From Blastocladiella emersonii ATCC 22665 (taxonomy: Eukaryota; Blastocladiomycota; Blastocladiomycetes; Blastocladiales; Blastocladiaceae): a DNA stretch of 64,000 bases. Shown here one piece after another: positions 41,134-53,372 of this stretch. The notes under the pieces were generated by a model, which searched no databases, was not told the DNA's origin, and saw nothing but the letters and a program-made list of their open reading frames with translations. Made by a program: the position numbers and the translations under genes. Every line of letters begins with the position of its first letter. The first letter of the stretch is position 1. The DNA lies in assembly GCA_025594325.1 (NCBI GenBank), contig JANHCV010000010.1, forward strand, positions 1,240,001-1,304,000, read 5' to 3'.

Positions 41134-41662
41134 GGTGGTGGTGGTTGATTCGTAGGGTGATTGGTAGGGGAGAGAGGGAGAGAGGGGAGACAAAGGCGCG
41201 TTGGCGACGAAGTCGAGGACCCGGCGGGACCCGGCGGCGGCAGTCGAGCAGGAAAGCCACGGGCGGCCCCGGTCGGTTCGAATGCGATGCCGTCGTCGGC
41301 CGACGGACAGACTGGACGGGTGGGCGGTCAAGCGGGCGAGCACGAAGGGGTTGCAGCGAGTCCGTGGCGGAGAGGAGCGAGATTCATGGGGTCGGTGCAA
41401 CGGCGGCGAGGAGAGCGCGATGCGATGTTCGCTCGGTCGTTCTTGTTCTGCCTCGCACCTGCGCCGACGCCGTGGTGCCGCCGGTCCAGCCATCGATGGC
41501 TCTCCCACGCCCACGCGCGCGCGGCATCGCTCGCGGTGATGGCGCGCGGCTCACGTGGCGGTCGAGTCTGCGTGGGGAAGGGGGTGGCGAAGGCGAAGCC
41601 GTGGTGGCGCAGCAGCAGCAACAGCAGCGAGGAGATGGTATATACACGGCACGGCGGAAGAA
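41134..41662. other. Intergenic region, no gene seen
   Basis: Promoter side of the Atos-type gene and 3' flank of the syntaxin gene, both on the minus strand. Long open frames here on both strands lack any recognisable domain. Confidence 0.5.
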
Positions 41663-42429
41663 TCACACGAGGACAAAGACGATGAGCAGGACGAGGACAA
41701 TGGTGAGGATGACGATGAGCCAGGTGGCCTTGGTGTCCTCGCTGGCCTTGAGGATCACGTCGAGTTTCCGCAGGGTGCCGCGCAGCTTGTCCTGCGTCGT
41801 GTCGACCTCGTTCTCCATGTCGGCCATGAGACCGATCTGGTCCTCGATCTCGTCGCCCATGGTGATGGCGATCTCCTTGAGCGTGGTGGCCGTGTTCATG
41901 ACCGCGTCGAGCTGCTGGTCCTGCTGCCGCATCATGAGCGCCTGCTTGCCCGTCTCGTCCTCGATGAACTGCTGGTTGTTCTTGACGGCTGGGTTCCCCA
42001 AAGAAGGGCCAACGCGGCTGCTGCTCGGCCCACCGCCCAGCAGCGCCGACCGCGCCTGCTGCTCGCCGCGCGCGAGCCCCGCCGTGATCGTGTCTTGCAG
42101 GTCCTAGATTACCCCCAAAGATGAGCCCATAGTTCCGGAGTCGCCCATCCAACCAGACGAACCCGCAGAGTGCTCTGCGCACTCGACACAAACATGCGTC
42201 GGGCCTGGACCTCGGCGAGCGTGAGGCGGAACCGCGCGGGGTCGCGCTCGACGACGGCGACCGTCTCGGCGAGGTCCTGGATGTCGGCGGCGATGGTGCC
42301 GAGCGCAGACCGCGCGCGCCGCGCCGCCTCGGGCGAGTAGCCCGACGCCGGCCACGCGGCCAGCTGGTGCCGGACCTGCGCCAGGCCCTCGGTCACGGAG
42401 CTCTTGACTTCGTCGAACGGGTCTTGCAT
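41663..42429 (-). CDS. TLG1: Syntaxin-6/Tlg1-type Qc-SNARE
   Basis: Exons 42429-42163 and 42103-41663 with a 59-nt intron (GTTCGT...CTAG), phase 0, give 235 residues. The N-terminus MQDPFDEVKSSV, then IQDLAETVAVVERDPARFRL and EVQARRMFVSSAQS, match the syntaxin-6 N-terminal three-helix domain (DPF..V, ..VEANP..F). The SNARE motif spans about 130-195 (QALMMRQQDQQLDAVMNTAT through DTTQDKLRGTLRKLD). A C-terminal anchor ends the protein (TWLIVILTIVLVLLIVFVLV). It would act in fusion at the trans-Golgi/endosome. Two upstream in-frame codon options exist, but MQDPF fits the family start. It is divergent from LCB1. Confidence 0.88.
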
Positions 42430-42890
42430 TGCGTCAAGTCTTTTGGAGAGCGGGCATGGGGTGCGGCGGCCGATGGGTTGCAAGGCAGAGGCGGAGCGCA
42501 GCGGACCGACCGGCGCGCCGCCGCCACCTGGGCACGCGTGGCGCCGCTGTCACGCCATGCATTCCATCCCGATGGCTACGGGGATAGGCCGGGTCACGTC
42601 ACGCGGAGGCGCGTCTCCGCTTCGGATCACCCTCCCACGTTGCCGCTGCCCGCCGCCATCGCGCCGCCGTTGCCGCCGTTGCCGCCAAGAGGGCCGCGCC
42701 GCTCACCTCACAGAGTTCCGCCGCCTGGCTGCCGCGACTCCCGAGATCCCCTTGCGCGCGCTCTCTCTCTCTCCTGCTCCGCGCCGATCGCCGAATTCGC
42801 GCATCATCACTCTCTCCCATGTAAGCTTCCTCGCACGCACAGCGGCGACTACGCCACCTATCCCATCTCACCCTCCCACCCCACCATAGC
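42430..42890. promoter_or_regulatory. Divergent promoter region, TLG1-LCB1
   Basis: 461 nt between divergent starts. It contains GGTCACGTCACGCGGAGGCG (about 42591-42610), with CRE-like and palindromic GC boxes, and pyrimidine-rich leader sequence (CTCTCTCTCTC) before the LCB1 ATG. No gene seen. Confidence 0.5.
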
Positions 42891-44621
42891 ATGGCGTCGC
42901 TCATCGACTCGCACACGGTCGAGGCGGCGTTCGCGCGCGTGTCGCAGGCGTGGGACGCGGCCGAGGGCCTGGCGTCGGTGATCCCCGGGTCGCAGGTCGT
43001 GAGCCGGTACATCCGCAACAGCTACCAGAACGACCCGGCGCGCGTCGTGCTCGAGCTGTTCCTCTTCTTCTACGCGCTCAAGTACCTGCTGTCGAAGCGG
43101 TACGCCCCGGGCAAGGCCGACGCGGTGCGCCTGAGCGACCGCGAGATCGACGAGCTCGTCGACGAGTGGGTCCCCGAGCCGCTCGTCCCCGGCGAGACCG
43201 ACGCCGAGGCGCTGCAGAAGAACCTCGACGAGGTCAACTCGATCCCCGTCTTCGCCACCGCCTCGGGCACCAAGGTCAAGGTCGAGGGGTCCAACAAGAC
43301 GCTGACCAACCTCGCCTCGCTCGACGTGTTTGCGCTCGCCAACTCGGACCGCATCAAGGACAAGGCCCTGCTCGCGCTGCGCAAGTACGGCGTCGGCGCC
43401 TGCAACCCGCCCGGGTTCTACGGCACCATGGACGTGCACATGCAGCTCGAGCGCGACATTGCCCAGTTTCTGGGCGCCGACCACGCCATCCTGTACGCGC
43501 AGGGGTTCTCGGCCATCGCCTCGGTGATCCCGGCCTTCTCCAAGCGCGGCGACCTGATCGTCGTCGACGAGGGCGTGTCTTTCGCCGTGCAGAAAGGGTT
43601 CCAGATCTCGCGGTCCAAGCTCGTCTTCTTCAAGCACAACGACATGCACGACCTCGAGCACAAGCTCGCCACCATCGCCGCCGAGGACAAGCGCCTCAAG
43701 CGCGGCCTGTACCGCAAGTTCATCCTGGTCGAGGGCCTGTACGCCAACTACGGCGACCTCGCGCCGCTGCCCAAACTCCTCGAGCTCAAGGACCGCTACA
43801 AGTACCGCCTGATCGTCGAGGAGACGCACTCGTTCGGCGTGCTGGGCCCGCGCGGTCGCGGCATCACGGACCACTACGGCGTCCCCGCCTCGCGCGTCGA
43901 CATGCTCGCGGGCTCGCTCGCCACGGCCGTCGGCGCCTCGGGCGGGTTCTGCGCCGGCTCGCTCCCCGTCATCGAGCACCAGCGCCTGTCGGCGCAGTCG
44001 TACGTGTTCTCGGCCGCGCTCCCGCCCATGCTCGCCGTCGCGGCCTCCGAGGGACTCAACTATATCGCCGAGAACGCCGAGAAGGCGCTCCCCGTCCTCC
44101 GCGCCAACGTCAAGGTGATCCGCGACGCCCTCGCGGCCGTCCCCTGCTTCGACATCGCGTCCAGCCCCGACTCGCCGCTCCAGCACGTCCGCATCACCCG
44201 CGACACGCTGCCCTTCACCTTTGGGCCGTCCGACGCGGCGGATTCGGGCGACGGCAGCACGGGGCCCGCGCCCACGTCGCCGCCGCGGTCCGGCGTCCTG
44301 TCGCTCCTCGGCGGCGGGTCGCGCGCGCCGGCCCCGCGGCCCAAGCCCGTCGTCGCTTCTCGTAAGGCGGCGGACCCCGAAGCCGCGCGCGCCGAGGCCG
44401 AGGCCAAGTTCCTCCAGGATATCGTCAAGGAGTGCATGGACGGCGGCGTGCTCGTGACCCGCGCAAAGTACAACGCCGAGCAGGAGTACCGGTGCCCCCG
44501 GCCGTCGCTCAAGATCATCGTCCCCGCGGACCTCACGCGCAAGGAGGCCGAGCAGATTGGCAAGGTCGTCAAGGCCGCGGCGACGAAGGTGATCCAGGCG
44601 TGGGCTAAGGCGCGCAAGTGA
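42891..44621 (+). CDS. LCB1: Serine palmitoyltransferase subunit LCB1/SPTLC1
   Basis: A single 576-residue frame. A transmembrane helix near residues 51-67 (VVLELFLFFYALKYLL) is followed by the AOS-family fold: LASLDVFALANSDRIKDKAL, YGVGACNPPGFYGTMDVHMQ with Cys171 at the position of human Cys133, GDLIVVDEGVSFAVQKGFQI, and VEETHSFGVLGPRGRGITDH. As in other LCB1 proteins, the PLP-binding lysine motif of the catalytic partner is absent, so it works as a heterodimer with LCB2 in the ER to make 3-ketosphinganine, the first step of sphingolipid synthesis. An Ala/Pro/Ser-rich insertion of about 50 residues lies near 440-500. No intron. Confidence 0.95.
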   Translation: MASLIDSHTVEAAFARVSQAWDAAEGLASVIPGSQVVSRYIRNSYQNDPARVVLELFLFFYALKYLLSKRYAPGKADAVRLSDREIDELVDEWVPEPLVPGETDAEALQKNLDEVNSIPVFATASGTKVKVEGSNKTLTNLASLDVFALANSDRIKDKALLALRKYGVGACNPPGFYGTMDVHMQLERDIAQFLGADHAILYAQGFSAIASVIPAFSKRGDLIVVDEGVSFAVQKGFQISRSKLVFFKHNDMHDLEHKLATIAAEDKRLKRGLYRKFILVEGLYANYGDLAPLPKLLELKDRYKYRLIVEETHSFGVLGPRGRGITDHYGVPASRVDMLAGSLATAVGASGGFCAGSLPVIEHQRLSAQSYVFSAALPPMLAVAASEGLNYIAENAEKALPVLRANVKVIRDALAAVPCFDIASSPDSPLQHVRITRDTLPFTFGPSDAADSGDGSTGPAPTSPPRSGVLSLLGGGSRAPAPRPKPVVASRKAADPEAARAEAEAKFLQDIVKECMDGGVLVTRAKYNAEQEYRCPRPSLKIIVPADLTRKEAEQIGKVVKAAATKVIQAWAKARK

Positions 44622-44872
44622 GGTGTCGGTGTTGGTGGGTGACTGGATTGCATAACTGCTTCTTTCTTCAACGCGTGGCCGATGGCTAGGGTCAGGGGTC
44701 GGCGGTCGGTCGCGGGTGGCCGCGCGGGTGGCCGCGGATGGCGAACGCGTGCCGCGACGCGACGCGTTGCTCAACCACGCGCCCTCCTTCCATACCCCTG
44801 CTCTTCACACCCGCTTTCAAAGTCGATGAAGTCGCTCGCAACTAGATGCATCAACCCCTTACATAGCCCAGC

Positions 44873-47800
44873 ATGCCCGCTATCGTCACCGCGCCGCCAC
44901 CACCCGCGGCCGCGGCCTCTGCCATCAAGGTCGAGGACGCGAGCACCAAGGGCGGGTTCCGCATCGCGGGCCGCCGGCTCGTGTCGTGCTACCTGCACTC
45001 GTGCCTCGCCCTCGACTCGCTCATCGCGTGCTTCGACATCCACGTCGGCACCGCCCGCGTCGCCCTGTGCACGGGGCGGATCATCCATATGTGGAGCACC
45101 GACCGGAATGCGGTGATATTCTCGGTACGCTAGTGTGGGCTAGGAGGGAGGGAGTTGGAGGCTGACGCGAGATGGTGTGTGTAGCTGGGGAAAGCGGTTG
45201 GGCATCGTGGTACGCTCGCCGGAGGTTGACTGACGCGGACGACCACTCACGCGCGCGCGACCCCTCGTAGCCGACATCCGGTGCTGCGTCTTCAACCCTA
45301 TCGGCACCGTGCTGCTGACGGGCGGCGAGGACGGCCGCGTCATCCTGTGGAACCTGGCCAAGCAGCGCACTGAGCGGTACTCTCTCCCCCTCTCCCCTCC
45401 CCCACCCCCATCTCACCCCCGCCCTCCCCACCCCACGTAGCATCATCCAGGCCCACATCGGCAACGTGTACTCGGTGCGGTACTGCAGCGAGGACCGGTT
45501 CCTGAGCTGCGGCGACGACGGGAAGGTGATCCTGTGGGAGCCTGGCCCGGGCACCACCAACTACTCGACGGTCCTGCAGCACCCGTCGACGGTCCGCTCG
45601 TTCGCCTTCAGCGACGTGCACGACGACCGGCTCGTCGCCGGCCGCACCGACGGCGTCGTCGACACGTGGAGCCTGCCGCGGCTCGAGATCATCGACTCGA
45701 TCCGCCCGGAATCCGACTGGTACGCGGGGCGCATCCGATTCCCCCCGTGCTTGTGCCCCGGTGGCGCCGCCACGGGTCCGACGGCGTGTGTGGCTGATAC
45801 CCGACGCGTCGAAACCCGAAAAATGTAGGCAGGAACGCGAGCTCCTGTCGCAGCTCGGCGGGCCCGGCCAGGCCGCGCTCCTCGCGCTGCTCACGACGAA
45901 AAACCCGGGCGACCCCGAGCACCACAGCGGGAGTCTCCTCCACCTCAGCCTCGCGCCCAACTCGCTGTGCCTCGCGACGTGTTCGACCGATAACACGTGC
46001 AAGCTCTGGAACGTCGGGTCGTATATGACGGACGACCCGGACTTTGGCAAGGTACGCGCGATTTTGCGGTGTTCGGGGGAGCGGGTGACGGTGCTGACGT
46101 GCGCATGTGTGTAGGCGCCAGCGGGGTCCGCGGACCCGACGCTCCGCGTCAACGTGTGGGACGAGCCGGGGCTCGAAGGCAAGGACGTGGACGGCGAGCT
46201 GCACGTCGGGACCATCGACATGCGGCTCGGGTACCACGCCGACCTCGTGTGGACGCTCAAGCACGAGAACCCCGTCGTGTGCGCCGTCTTCACGGCGCAG
46301 TCCGAGTACGTTACTTGGCCGATTACCTCACGCATGTGCTCATTTGGCGCCCGCGCAACCCGCGTATAGCATGGTCATCACGTCGTCGCTCGACTGCACC
46401 ATCCGGTTCTGGAGCGTGCGGAAGGGCAACCTGCTGTTCCAGATCAACACGCCGGCGCCCGCGCGCCACCTGATTGTCGACTCGGACAACTACCTGTTCG
46501 CCATCGCCGGCATCCGCATGCTCAAGTTCAGCTTCAAGGCGGGCAAGGAAAAGGACGTGCTCGCCGAAATGGAGGAGCTGCGGTCCCGCGCCCTCGAAGA
46601 GTCGACCCGCGCACTCATGCAGCCGCCCGACCCGGCATCGCGGTTCAAGTCGCTCCTCGCCCAGGAACGCGACGCGGGCGACGGGGGTGGGGAAGCGGTC
46701 GACGGGCTCGAGCGTACGATTTCTCGGGCAAACTCTGTGATGGGAGCCGTAGGCTGATCATTTGCGACTGTAGGCTTCACCATGGCCGAGGTCCGCAGTC
46801 TGCTCGCGCAGGGCTCGCTGATGGCGTCGTCGCTCGACACGCTGCTCGAGGACAACTCGCACGTCGACGCGTCGCAGCTGCGCCGCAACATGGCGCTGCA
46901 CGACGTCAAGGCGGGCGCCATCATCAAGGCCATTGTGCAGAACAACTTCCTGCCCACCGACATGCTGCACGCGTTCGCCGCCGCCGACCTCGTCAACAAG
47001 CACGCCGGCAGCCCCGTTGGCGACCTGTACGGCCTGCTGAAACGCGCCGAGCCCGTCCGCGAGTTCCTCATCCGCGCGGGGCTCCGGCCCGCGTCCCAGC
47101 AAGGGCCGAGGCCCGTGTTCCCGCTCAAGTTCCAGGACTTTCGCCCGTTCCGGTCCCTCGACAACGAGACGCCCGACCGCGGCCGCGTCCAGCGCATGTC
47201 GCTCAGCGCGCTCGACGACGACGAGGAGGATGGCGACGGCGACGGCGGGCTCGGCGGTAGCAGCGGACGCCGGTCGTCGCGGCCGAAATCGTCGGGCCCG
47301 CGCGGCCACCTGCTCCACTACATCCCGAGCGAGGCCGTGACGCGCGAGCGGCTGTCGTCCGAGGGCCGCCCGCGCCTGCGCAAGCTGTACCTCGAGCCGA
47401 GCTCGACGCGCCCGCCCACCACGCCCCTCCGGTTCACGCAGGTCACGTCGCGCGAGAACCAGCTGTTCCTCGGAAACGCCATGGGCGGCGCCGGCGGCGC
47501 GAGGGCAGCGGATATCAGCGCGGCCACCGCGCACATGATCACGCAGTGGACCAGCAGCGGGCCGCAGCGCGTCCCCGCGCCGCCGCCCAGGCACGCCAGT
47601 TTCGCGACCGGGGTAGGGCAACCAGCGACGACACAGTACCGCGGCCAGCACTACCGCGACCACTTTGCCGACAACCCGTCGTCCACGTTCCTGCACCCGC
47701 TCCCCGGCGACGCGGCGCTCCAGGGCGCCGGGTACGGCGGTGGGCCGCGTGGGCGGCAACCGCGCCGGCAGCAGCCACGGGCCTCGTCGCTTCCACCGCC

Positions 47801-48323
47801 CGCCTTCAACCCGCCGCCGCAGGGTGGAGCGCTCCAGGTGCAGCGCTTCTTCGGCGGGCGCGACGTCAGCGACGCGGACCTCGAGGACTACGACGAGGAC
47901 GAGTTTGACTACTCGATGATCGACAAGATGGCCGACGCGTACCGCGGGCGGCGCCGGCGCCGGCGGCGCACGCGCTCCCGCGTGCGGGGAGCGGCACGGT
48001 CCCTCTCCATCAACGGCGGCCGCACGTCGTCCGTGTCCCGCTCCGCCTCGCCGTCGCGCTCGCGGTCCCGCCCCCCTCCGCCACCCCCACTCGCGTACGG
48101 CGGGCTCAGCGTGCTCGTCAGCGACGAGGCCCTCGACACCTCGGGGACGCACTCGCACGAGCCGCACGTGGTGCCCGGCCAGGTGCGCATCGGGCACATT
48201 TACGCGCAGCCCATGGTCATCGAGCACGAGGGCAACAGCGGCGAGAGTTTGGCCAAGGCGCTCCGCGTCGGGCGGCCCGTCCAGGTCAGGTCGCAGCGCG
48301 CACGGCCTGCATTTACAAACTGA
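44873..48323 (+). CDS. WD40 protein, probably fused to a C-terminal disordered region
   Basis: Exons 44873-45124, 45185-45209, 45271-45376, 45441-45719, 45829-46051, 46115-46305, 46370-46713 and 46774-48323 keep phase throughout and give 989 residues. Exon 2 is a 25-nt microexon that restores LGKAVGHRADIRCCVFNP. Seven or so WD40 blades follow (VLLTGGEDGRVILWNL, RFLSCGDDGKVILWEP, CLATCSTDNTCKLWNV, MVITSSLDCTIRFWSV). A GTACGA donor at 46714 spliced to TAG at 46773 joins the propeller to the next frame (RFTMAEVRSLLAQGS). Without that splice the propeller ends at 46757 (487 residues) and a separate 513-residue protein starts at 46782, only 24 nt on. The C-terminal part has a helical start, then Ser/Arg/Pro-rich sequence. 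The exact family is unrecognised. Confidence 0.75.
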
Positions 48324-48459
48324 TTGAGTTTTCGTTGTGTGGGCCGTTGTGCGCGATCGGGGCGGCGCGGACACGGCATGGCATGGCATGGACTCGCGTT
48401 GTGGCCGACGTATGGCGTGGATGTGGGGACAAAAACGTTGATATATATCTTTCACTCTC

Positions 48460-51400
48460 TCACTGCGAAGGTGGTGGCGGCGCCTCGTGGTGGTGGACCG
48501 CGGCGGCGTCCGACCCGCTGCACATCACCACGGCCGTGGGCTGCAGCCGCGACCGCGGGCGCGGCGGGAGACCGAGTTCGCGCGGCGGTGGCGAGAGGAG
48601 CGGCGCGTGGCCGCCGAGTGGCGGGGCGGCGAGCGGCAGCTGGCGGGAGTTGGCCACGGCCGCGGCCACCGCGGCGGCCGCGGCCGCAGCAGCAGCGACG
48701 GAACTCGGCAGCTCGCCCTCCTCGAGCTCGCTCGACGCGGTGCCGCGGCTGCTGCTGCTGCTGCCCGGACTCGTGGCGCGCGCGGGGACGGGCGACCTGA
48801 CGTCTTCTTCGACGGGACCGTCGGCGGCGGAAGGCGGCGGCGTAAGCGTCTCGAGCAGCGCCATGTACTCGGCGAACGCGGTGGCCTCGGCGGCCTCGTC
48901 GGCAAAGTCGGCCGAGCACGAGCGCATGACCTCGAGTTGCGCGAGGCGCACGTGTGGGGATGGGGGCGGTGGTGGCGGGGATGCGGACGCGGAGCGCGCG
49001 CGCGGAGCAGATGGGCGTGGTGGGGGCTCGAGCGGTAGCTGATGCTGTCGCGGAGTCGCGGCGGCTGCGGCCATGGCCGGCGAGACCACACGGCCGCGGT
49101 CGTGCGGCGACACGGACGTGACGATGCGCGGGCGCTTACGCTGCGGCGGCGAGTCGTCAAACTCGTCGTCGTCGTCATCATCGTCGTCGCCGTCATCGAC
49201 GTAGCTCCCGCCATCGCTCTCGTCGTTGTTCCGCGCGCGTTTCGGCGGGCGGGACCGGTGCGCGGCCGGCGTCGCGGCCACCGCCTCGTCCTCCTCGTCG
49301 CTGTCGCTGTCGCTGTCGCTGTACGCCGCCGACCGCGCCGCCCACTCGGCGACGGACCGTGGCGGGCCTGGACTGCGCCGCGCCGCCGTGGTGGGCTGGG
49401 ATCGCGTGCGCGTGCGCGACCTTGGCCCCGCGGCTGCAACGAGGGCGACGGCCGCTGTCGGTGGCGGTGCCGCGGCCGCGGCGTCGAGCGGGCGGTCGGC
49501 CGAGCTCGGCGCCGACGACGTCGTGTACCCGGAGGCCGGCGTCGACAGCGAGCTGGACGAGTGGCGCGACGGGCGCTGCGGCGTCGCGGCGACGGTGGCG
49601 GCGGTGCGCGGGAGGCGCGCGGACTTGGCGGGAGGCGGCGGGAGGTCGACGTCCATGGGCGCGACGTCACCGTCGTCAGCGGGTGCCGCGGCAGCGGCGG
49701 CGGCCACGGGTTCTGCAGACGCGGACGCGGTGCCGCCGCCGGGCGACGCCTGCCTGCTGCCGCGGCGCGACGTGGATGCCGACGCGGATGCGGACGCGCT
49801 GCGGGCGAGGCTGCTGTTGGACGAGGACCCGAGCGTGGACGGCGTGATGTTGGGCGACGGCCGCGCTCTACCCGTTGCGGCCGCGTTGCTGGCGGCGCCG
49901 CCGGTGCGCGAGCCGATGAGCTGGGCCATGGGCCGGATATCGATATTGGCGACGGGCATGTACTGGTGCTGGAAGTCGGCGGGGACGGTGCCCATGAGCT
50001 TGTACTCGTTGTGCCATTTCCGCCAGACGGAGCGGGGCGGCGGGTTGAGCAGGCGCTCGGTGGCGGCGGCCTGGACGGTCTTGAGGACGACGCGGATCTC
50101 GGGCCCCGCGGTCATGACCATGGGCCGCTTCTTGCCCGCGTCGTCGGCGAGCAGGTCCGGGTCGAGCGGCGTCGTGAGGACCGAGGTCTCGCCGCGTAGA
50201 ATGTCCGTCACCTGCACCATGTCGTAGCGCGACACACACCCGTACGAGCGGTTGGCCGAGTTGAGGAACAGGACGTGGAACCCGGATGTCGTCGGCTCGA
50301 GCTTCTGGTCCTCCCAGTCCGAGATGGGCACGGTGATGGCTGGGTACCACACGCGGTTCTCGGCGCACAGGACTAGGTTGCGCTGGTTGTCTACGTCGCG
50401 CGCGGTGGGAGAACATCGGTTAGCCGTGGGCGGCGAGGGAATCCGACGAGTGAAGCGCACAGTTCTTGACGAGCAGCGGGTTCGCGTCATCGTCCTCGTC
50501 GAACCGCCACTTGATCTTGCGGAACCTGGGCGGGATCTCGCGCATCGCATCGATCTGGGCGCAAATGGCCTTCCACTCCTCGTCGAAGCTCGGCTTGGGC
50601 GGCTCGGGGTCGGGTTGCGGCGGCACGGGCGACGAGTGCGGGCCGACGGGTTTCCCGTCAGGCCCTACGACGGCCGTCGGGCTGGACGACGGCGAGAGCG
50701 ACAGCGACGAGGTGGCCGGGTACGAGAGGTCGCCGGGCGAGATGGACGAGGCGGCGGCCGCGACGGCCACGGCGCGCGAGGGCGACCACGCGCCAGCGCC
50801 CGCGAGCTGCGGGTACGCGTAGTTGAGGGCCGGGTCGAGCGCAACGAACGGCGGCTCGTCGCGGTGCACGGACCGCAGCAGGCGGCGCTCGACCTCGTGC
50901 AGGAGGTACCCCGGCGGGAGGCGGAAGTGTTTGGCGGACGACCACCCGCGCGCATGGCCGCCGCCGCTGCTGCTCCCGCTACCACCACTGTGCGTGCCGC
51001 ACTTCTTGCGCAGGAGCTTCGCGGCGGCCTCGGCGATCCGCTGCGGCCACGGGAACCCGTACACGAGCGCGTTGCGCAGGCACTTGTGGCACTGGACGGC
51101 GCCGGCGGTGCTGACCTTGAACACGTACGTGTAGCAGTGGCATAGCGCGCACGGGACCATGGCGGGCTCCTCCCACGCGAGGTCCGGGTTGAGCGAGGCC
51201 GCCACCTGGTGCTGGAACAGGCTCAGCGCCTTGCTCGACACCCACGGCAGCGGCTCGCGTAGCCCTGCGGCGCCCTGGTCGTCCTCGGAGAAGTGGTTGT
51301 GCAGTAATCCCGGACTGTGCCGCGACCCGAGCGACCCGCTCGCGCTGCCCGGGCTCCCGCGGCTGCCGCTGCTCGAGCACGCGCGGCGCGACGGCTTGTT

Positions 51401-53372
51401 GAGCGAGCCGCGGAGTCGGCGGACGCCGGGTGCCGCGCCGGCGGCGGCCGCGGCCGCGGCAGCTGCCGTAGCGGCGAGACTGCCGGAGAGCGGCGGCCGC
51501 GTGCGCGCGCTGGAGCTGCTGGTCGACGCGCCGTCGTCGGTGATGGCCGAGAGCGGGGAGCCCGCCGAGGCCGGGTGGTGGTGATGGTGGTGCGGGCGGT
51601 GACCCGTGTCCACGGACTCGCCGATGGCCGCCGTGGCCGTGGCCGTGGCCGCGCCGAGCGGCTCGGGCGACGCGGACGCGTGCAGTGTGCCGAACATGCC
51701 GCGGCTGGTCCGCTCGCAGGTGGCGCAGAGGCAGTCCTGGTTGGCGATCCCAAAATAATCCGCGCCGTACGAGACCGTGAGCTCCTGGCCGGGCAGGATG
51801 GCGCGGGTGGCGCGGAAATGGACCTCGCCGGTAACCCGGACAACGAAGACGAGGTTCGGCCGGCAGTCGTGGTTGACGAACCGCGCGGGTCCGAGGAACA
51901 GGTTCTGCTCGCCAGAGCGGCGCGACAGGAGGACGCTGAAGTCGCGGCCCGAGACCTGCAGGGCCTCCTCCTCGGCGTGCGAGAGGGGCGCGACGCGGCC
52001 GCCGCACAGCAGCAGCTCGTCGCCGGTGCTCCACTCGCGGACCGCGACGAGCGCGGCCTGCGCGATGCCCGGCGCGATGGGCGCCTCGTTGCGGTCGTAC
52101 CGGCGCGTCTCGACCATGTCGAACCCCGCCGCCGTGCTGTACATGGCGATGTACCGCTGCAGGTGCCGGCAGAAGTGGCGGATGTGCGGCACCGGCATGT
52201 CCTCGCGCAGCCAGCGCTCGAGCCATGGGATCGCGCTAGATTCGTGGGTGAGGGCGACAAAGTGGAGTCAGTGGTGGAGGCGACAGCGTCCGGGTGAGAC
52301 CGACGTACGCAATGACCATGTGCGTGGCCATGGATAGCGACAGCTCCTCGGCAATGTACTGGCGCAGCACGCCGCACACCGTGTCGGCGGGGACGGGGAA
52401 GTCGTGCGGGGCGCGGACGAGCTCGTACGGGACGCGCTTCATGGCGGCCCACCACTCGCGCGCGCTGCCGCCGCGACCATCGCTCGCAGCGCCCGTAGCA
52501 TCGGCCGCCTCGGCCGCCGCGGTATCGAGCAGCGCGAGCCCGCCGAGATCCATTTTGCGGGTGCGGAACCCGAGGTGGATGCAGTCGAGCATGATGTGCG
52601 TGCACACGTCGTCGTACGCCGCGAGCGCGCGCGACGACGGCAAGGCGGGCAGCAGACCCGGTTGGAGCTCGTCGAGCGCCGCCTGCGCGCCGCCGGCGTT
52701 CGCATGGGCGAGCAGGTGCGCGAGGAGAGACCGCGAGGCGACGGCGTGTGCGAGACGGCGGCGCGCGGCATCCTCGTCATCGGCGCCGTCATCGGCTTCG
52801 CTGCTGTCGTCGTTGTCTGGCTCCTCCTCCTCCTCCGAGTCCGCCGCTGCTGCAGCGGCATCAGCCGCTCGCGGCCGCAAGCGCGAGGCGGGCGCGCGCG
52901 CGTCGCTGATTTCATTGGCTCCGTCCGCGGCGGTTCCGTCCGCAGCGGGCGAGTCGGTGCCCGCGGGGGCAGCTGGACGACTCGATGTCTCGCCGGCGGC
53001 GGCGGTGCCCGGCGACGCGGCCTGGACGTCCGCGTGCGCAAGCGCGGCGGGCGGAACAGCTCCGTGCATCGGGTGCAGATGAGGGTGCGCGAACGGGTGG
53101 TGGTGTGCGAGTGGTGGTGGTGGTGGAGCTGGAGCCGGGTCGGCGGTGCCGTCGGCGGTGTTGACGAGGGGCGTGGTGGGCGCGGGCGCGGGCGCGGGCG
53201 GCGGCACGTCGCCGTTGCCGCTGCTGCGTAGCGACCGAGTGCTGCTGGAGCCACCACGCCGCGAACCGCTGGGCGGTGCCGCGGGCGCGGGCGAGGCCGG
53301 AATTGTGGACGGCGGCGGCATCGCGGGCCGATCCATGGGGTTGGCGCGCTTCCGAGGGCGCGGGGGGTGCAT
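48460..53372 (-). CDS. SET9: Set9/Suv4-20-like SET-domain methyltransferase, paralogue 1
   Basis: Exons 53372-52309, 52235-50461 and 50390-48460 with introns of 73 and 70 nt give 1589 residues. The Suv4-20 N-terminal helix block LAAYDDVCTHIMLDCIHLGF with RTRKMDL is near 230-260. The SET core has NHDC at about 476-479 (ARFVNHDCRPN), VSYGADYFG at about 510-517, and post-SET CLCATC. A second conserved region across the last junction reads YNQRNLVLCAENRVWYPAIT and resembles a PWWP/Tudor-like module. The C-terminus is acidic and Ser/Pro-rich. The family methylates histone H4 Lys20 in the nucleus. The start at MHPPRPRKR is uncertain because the frame stays open for 1 kb upstream. Paralogue 2 lies directly upstream. 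Confidence 0.82.

Noticed and set aside
46782-48323. Independent gene starting at 46782
   Set aside because: Only 24 nt from the preceding stop, and an in-phase 60-nt intron joins it to the WD40 exons. Kept as an alternative.
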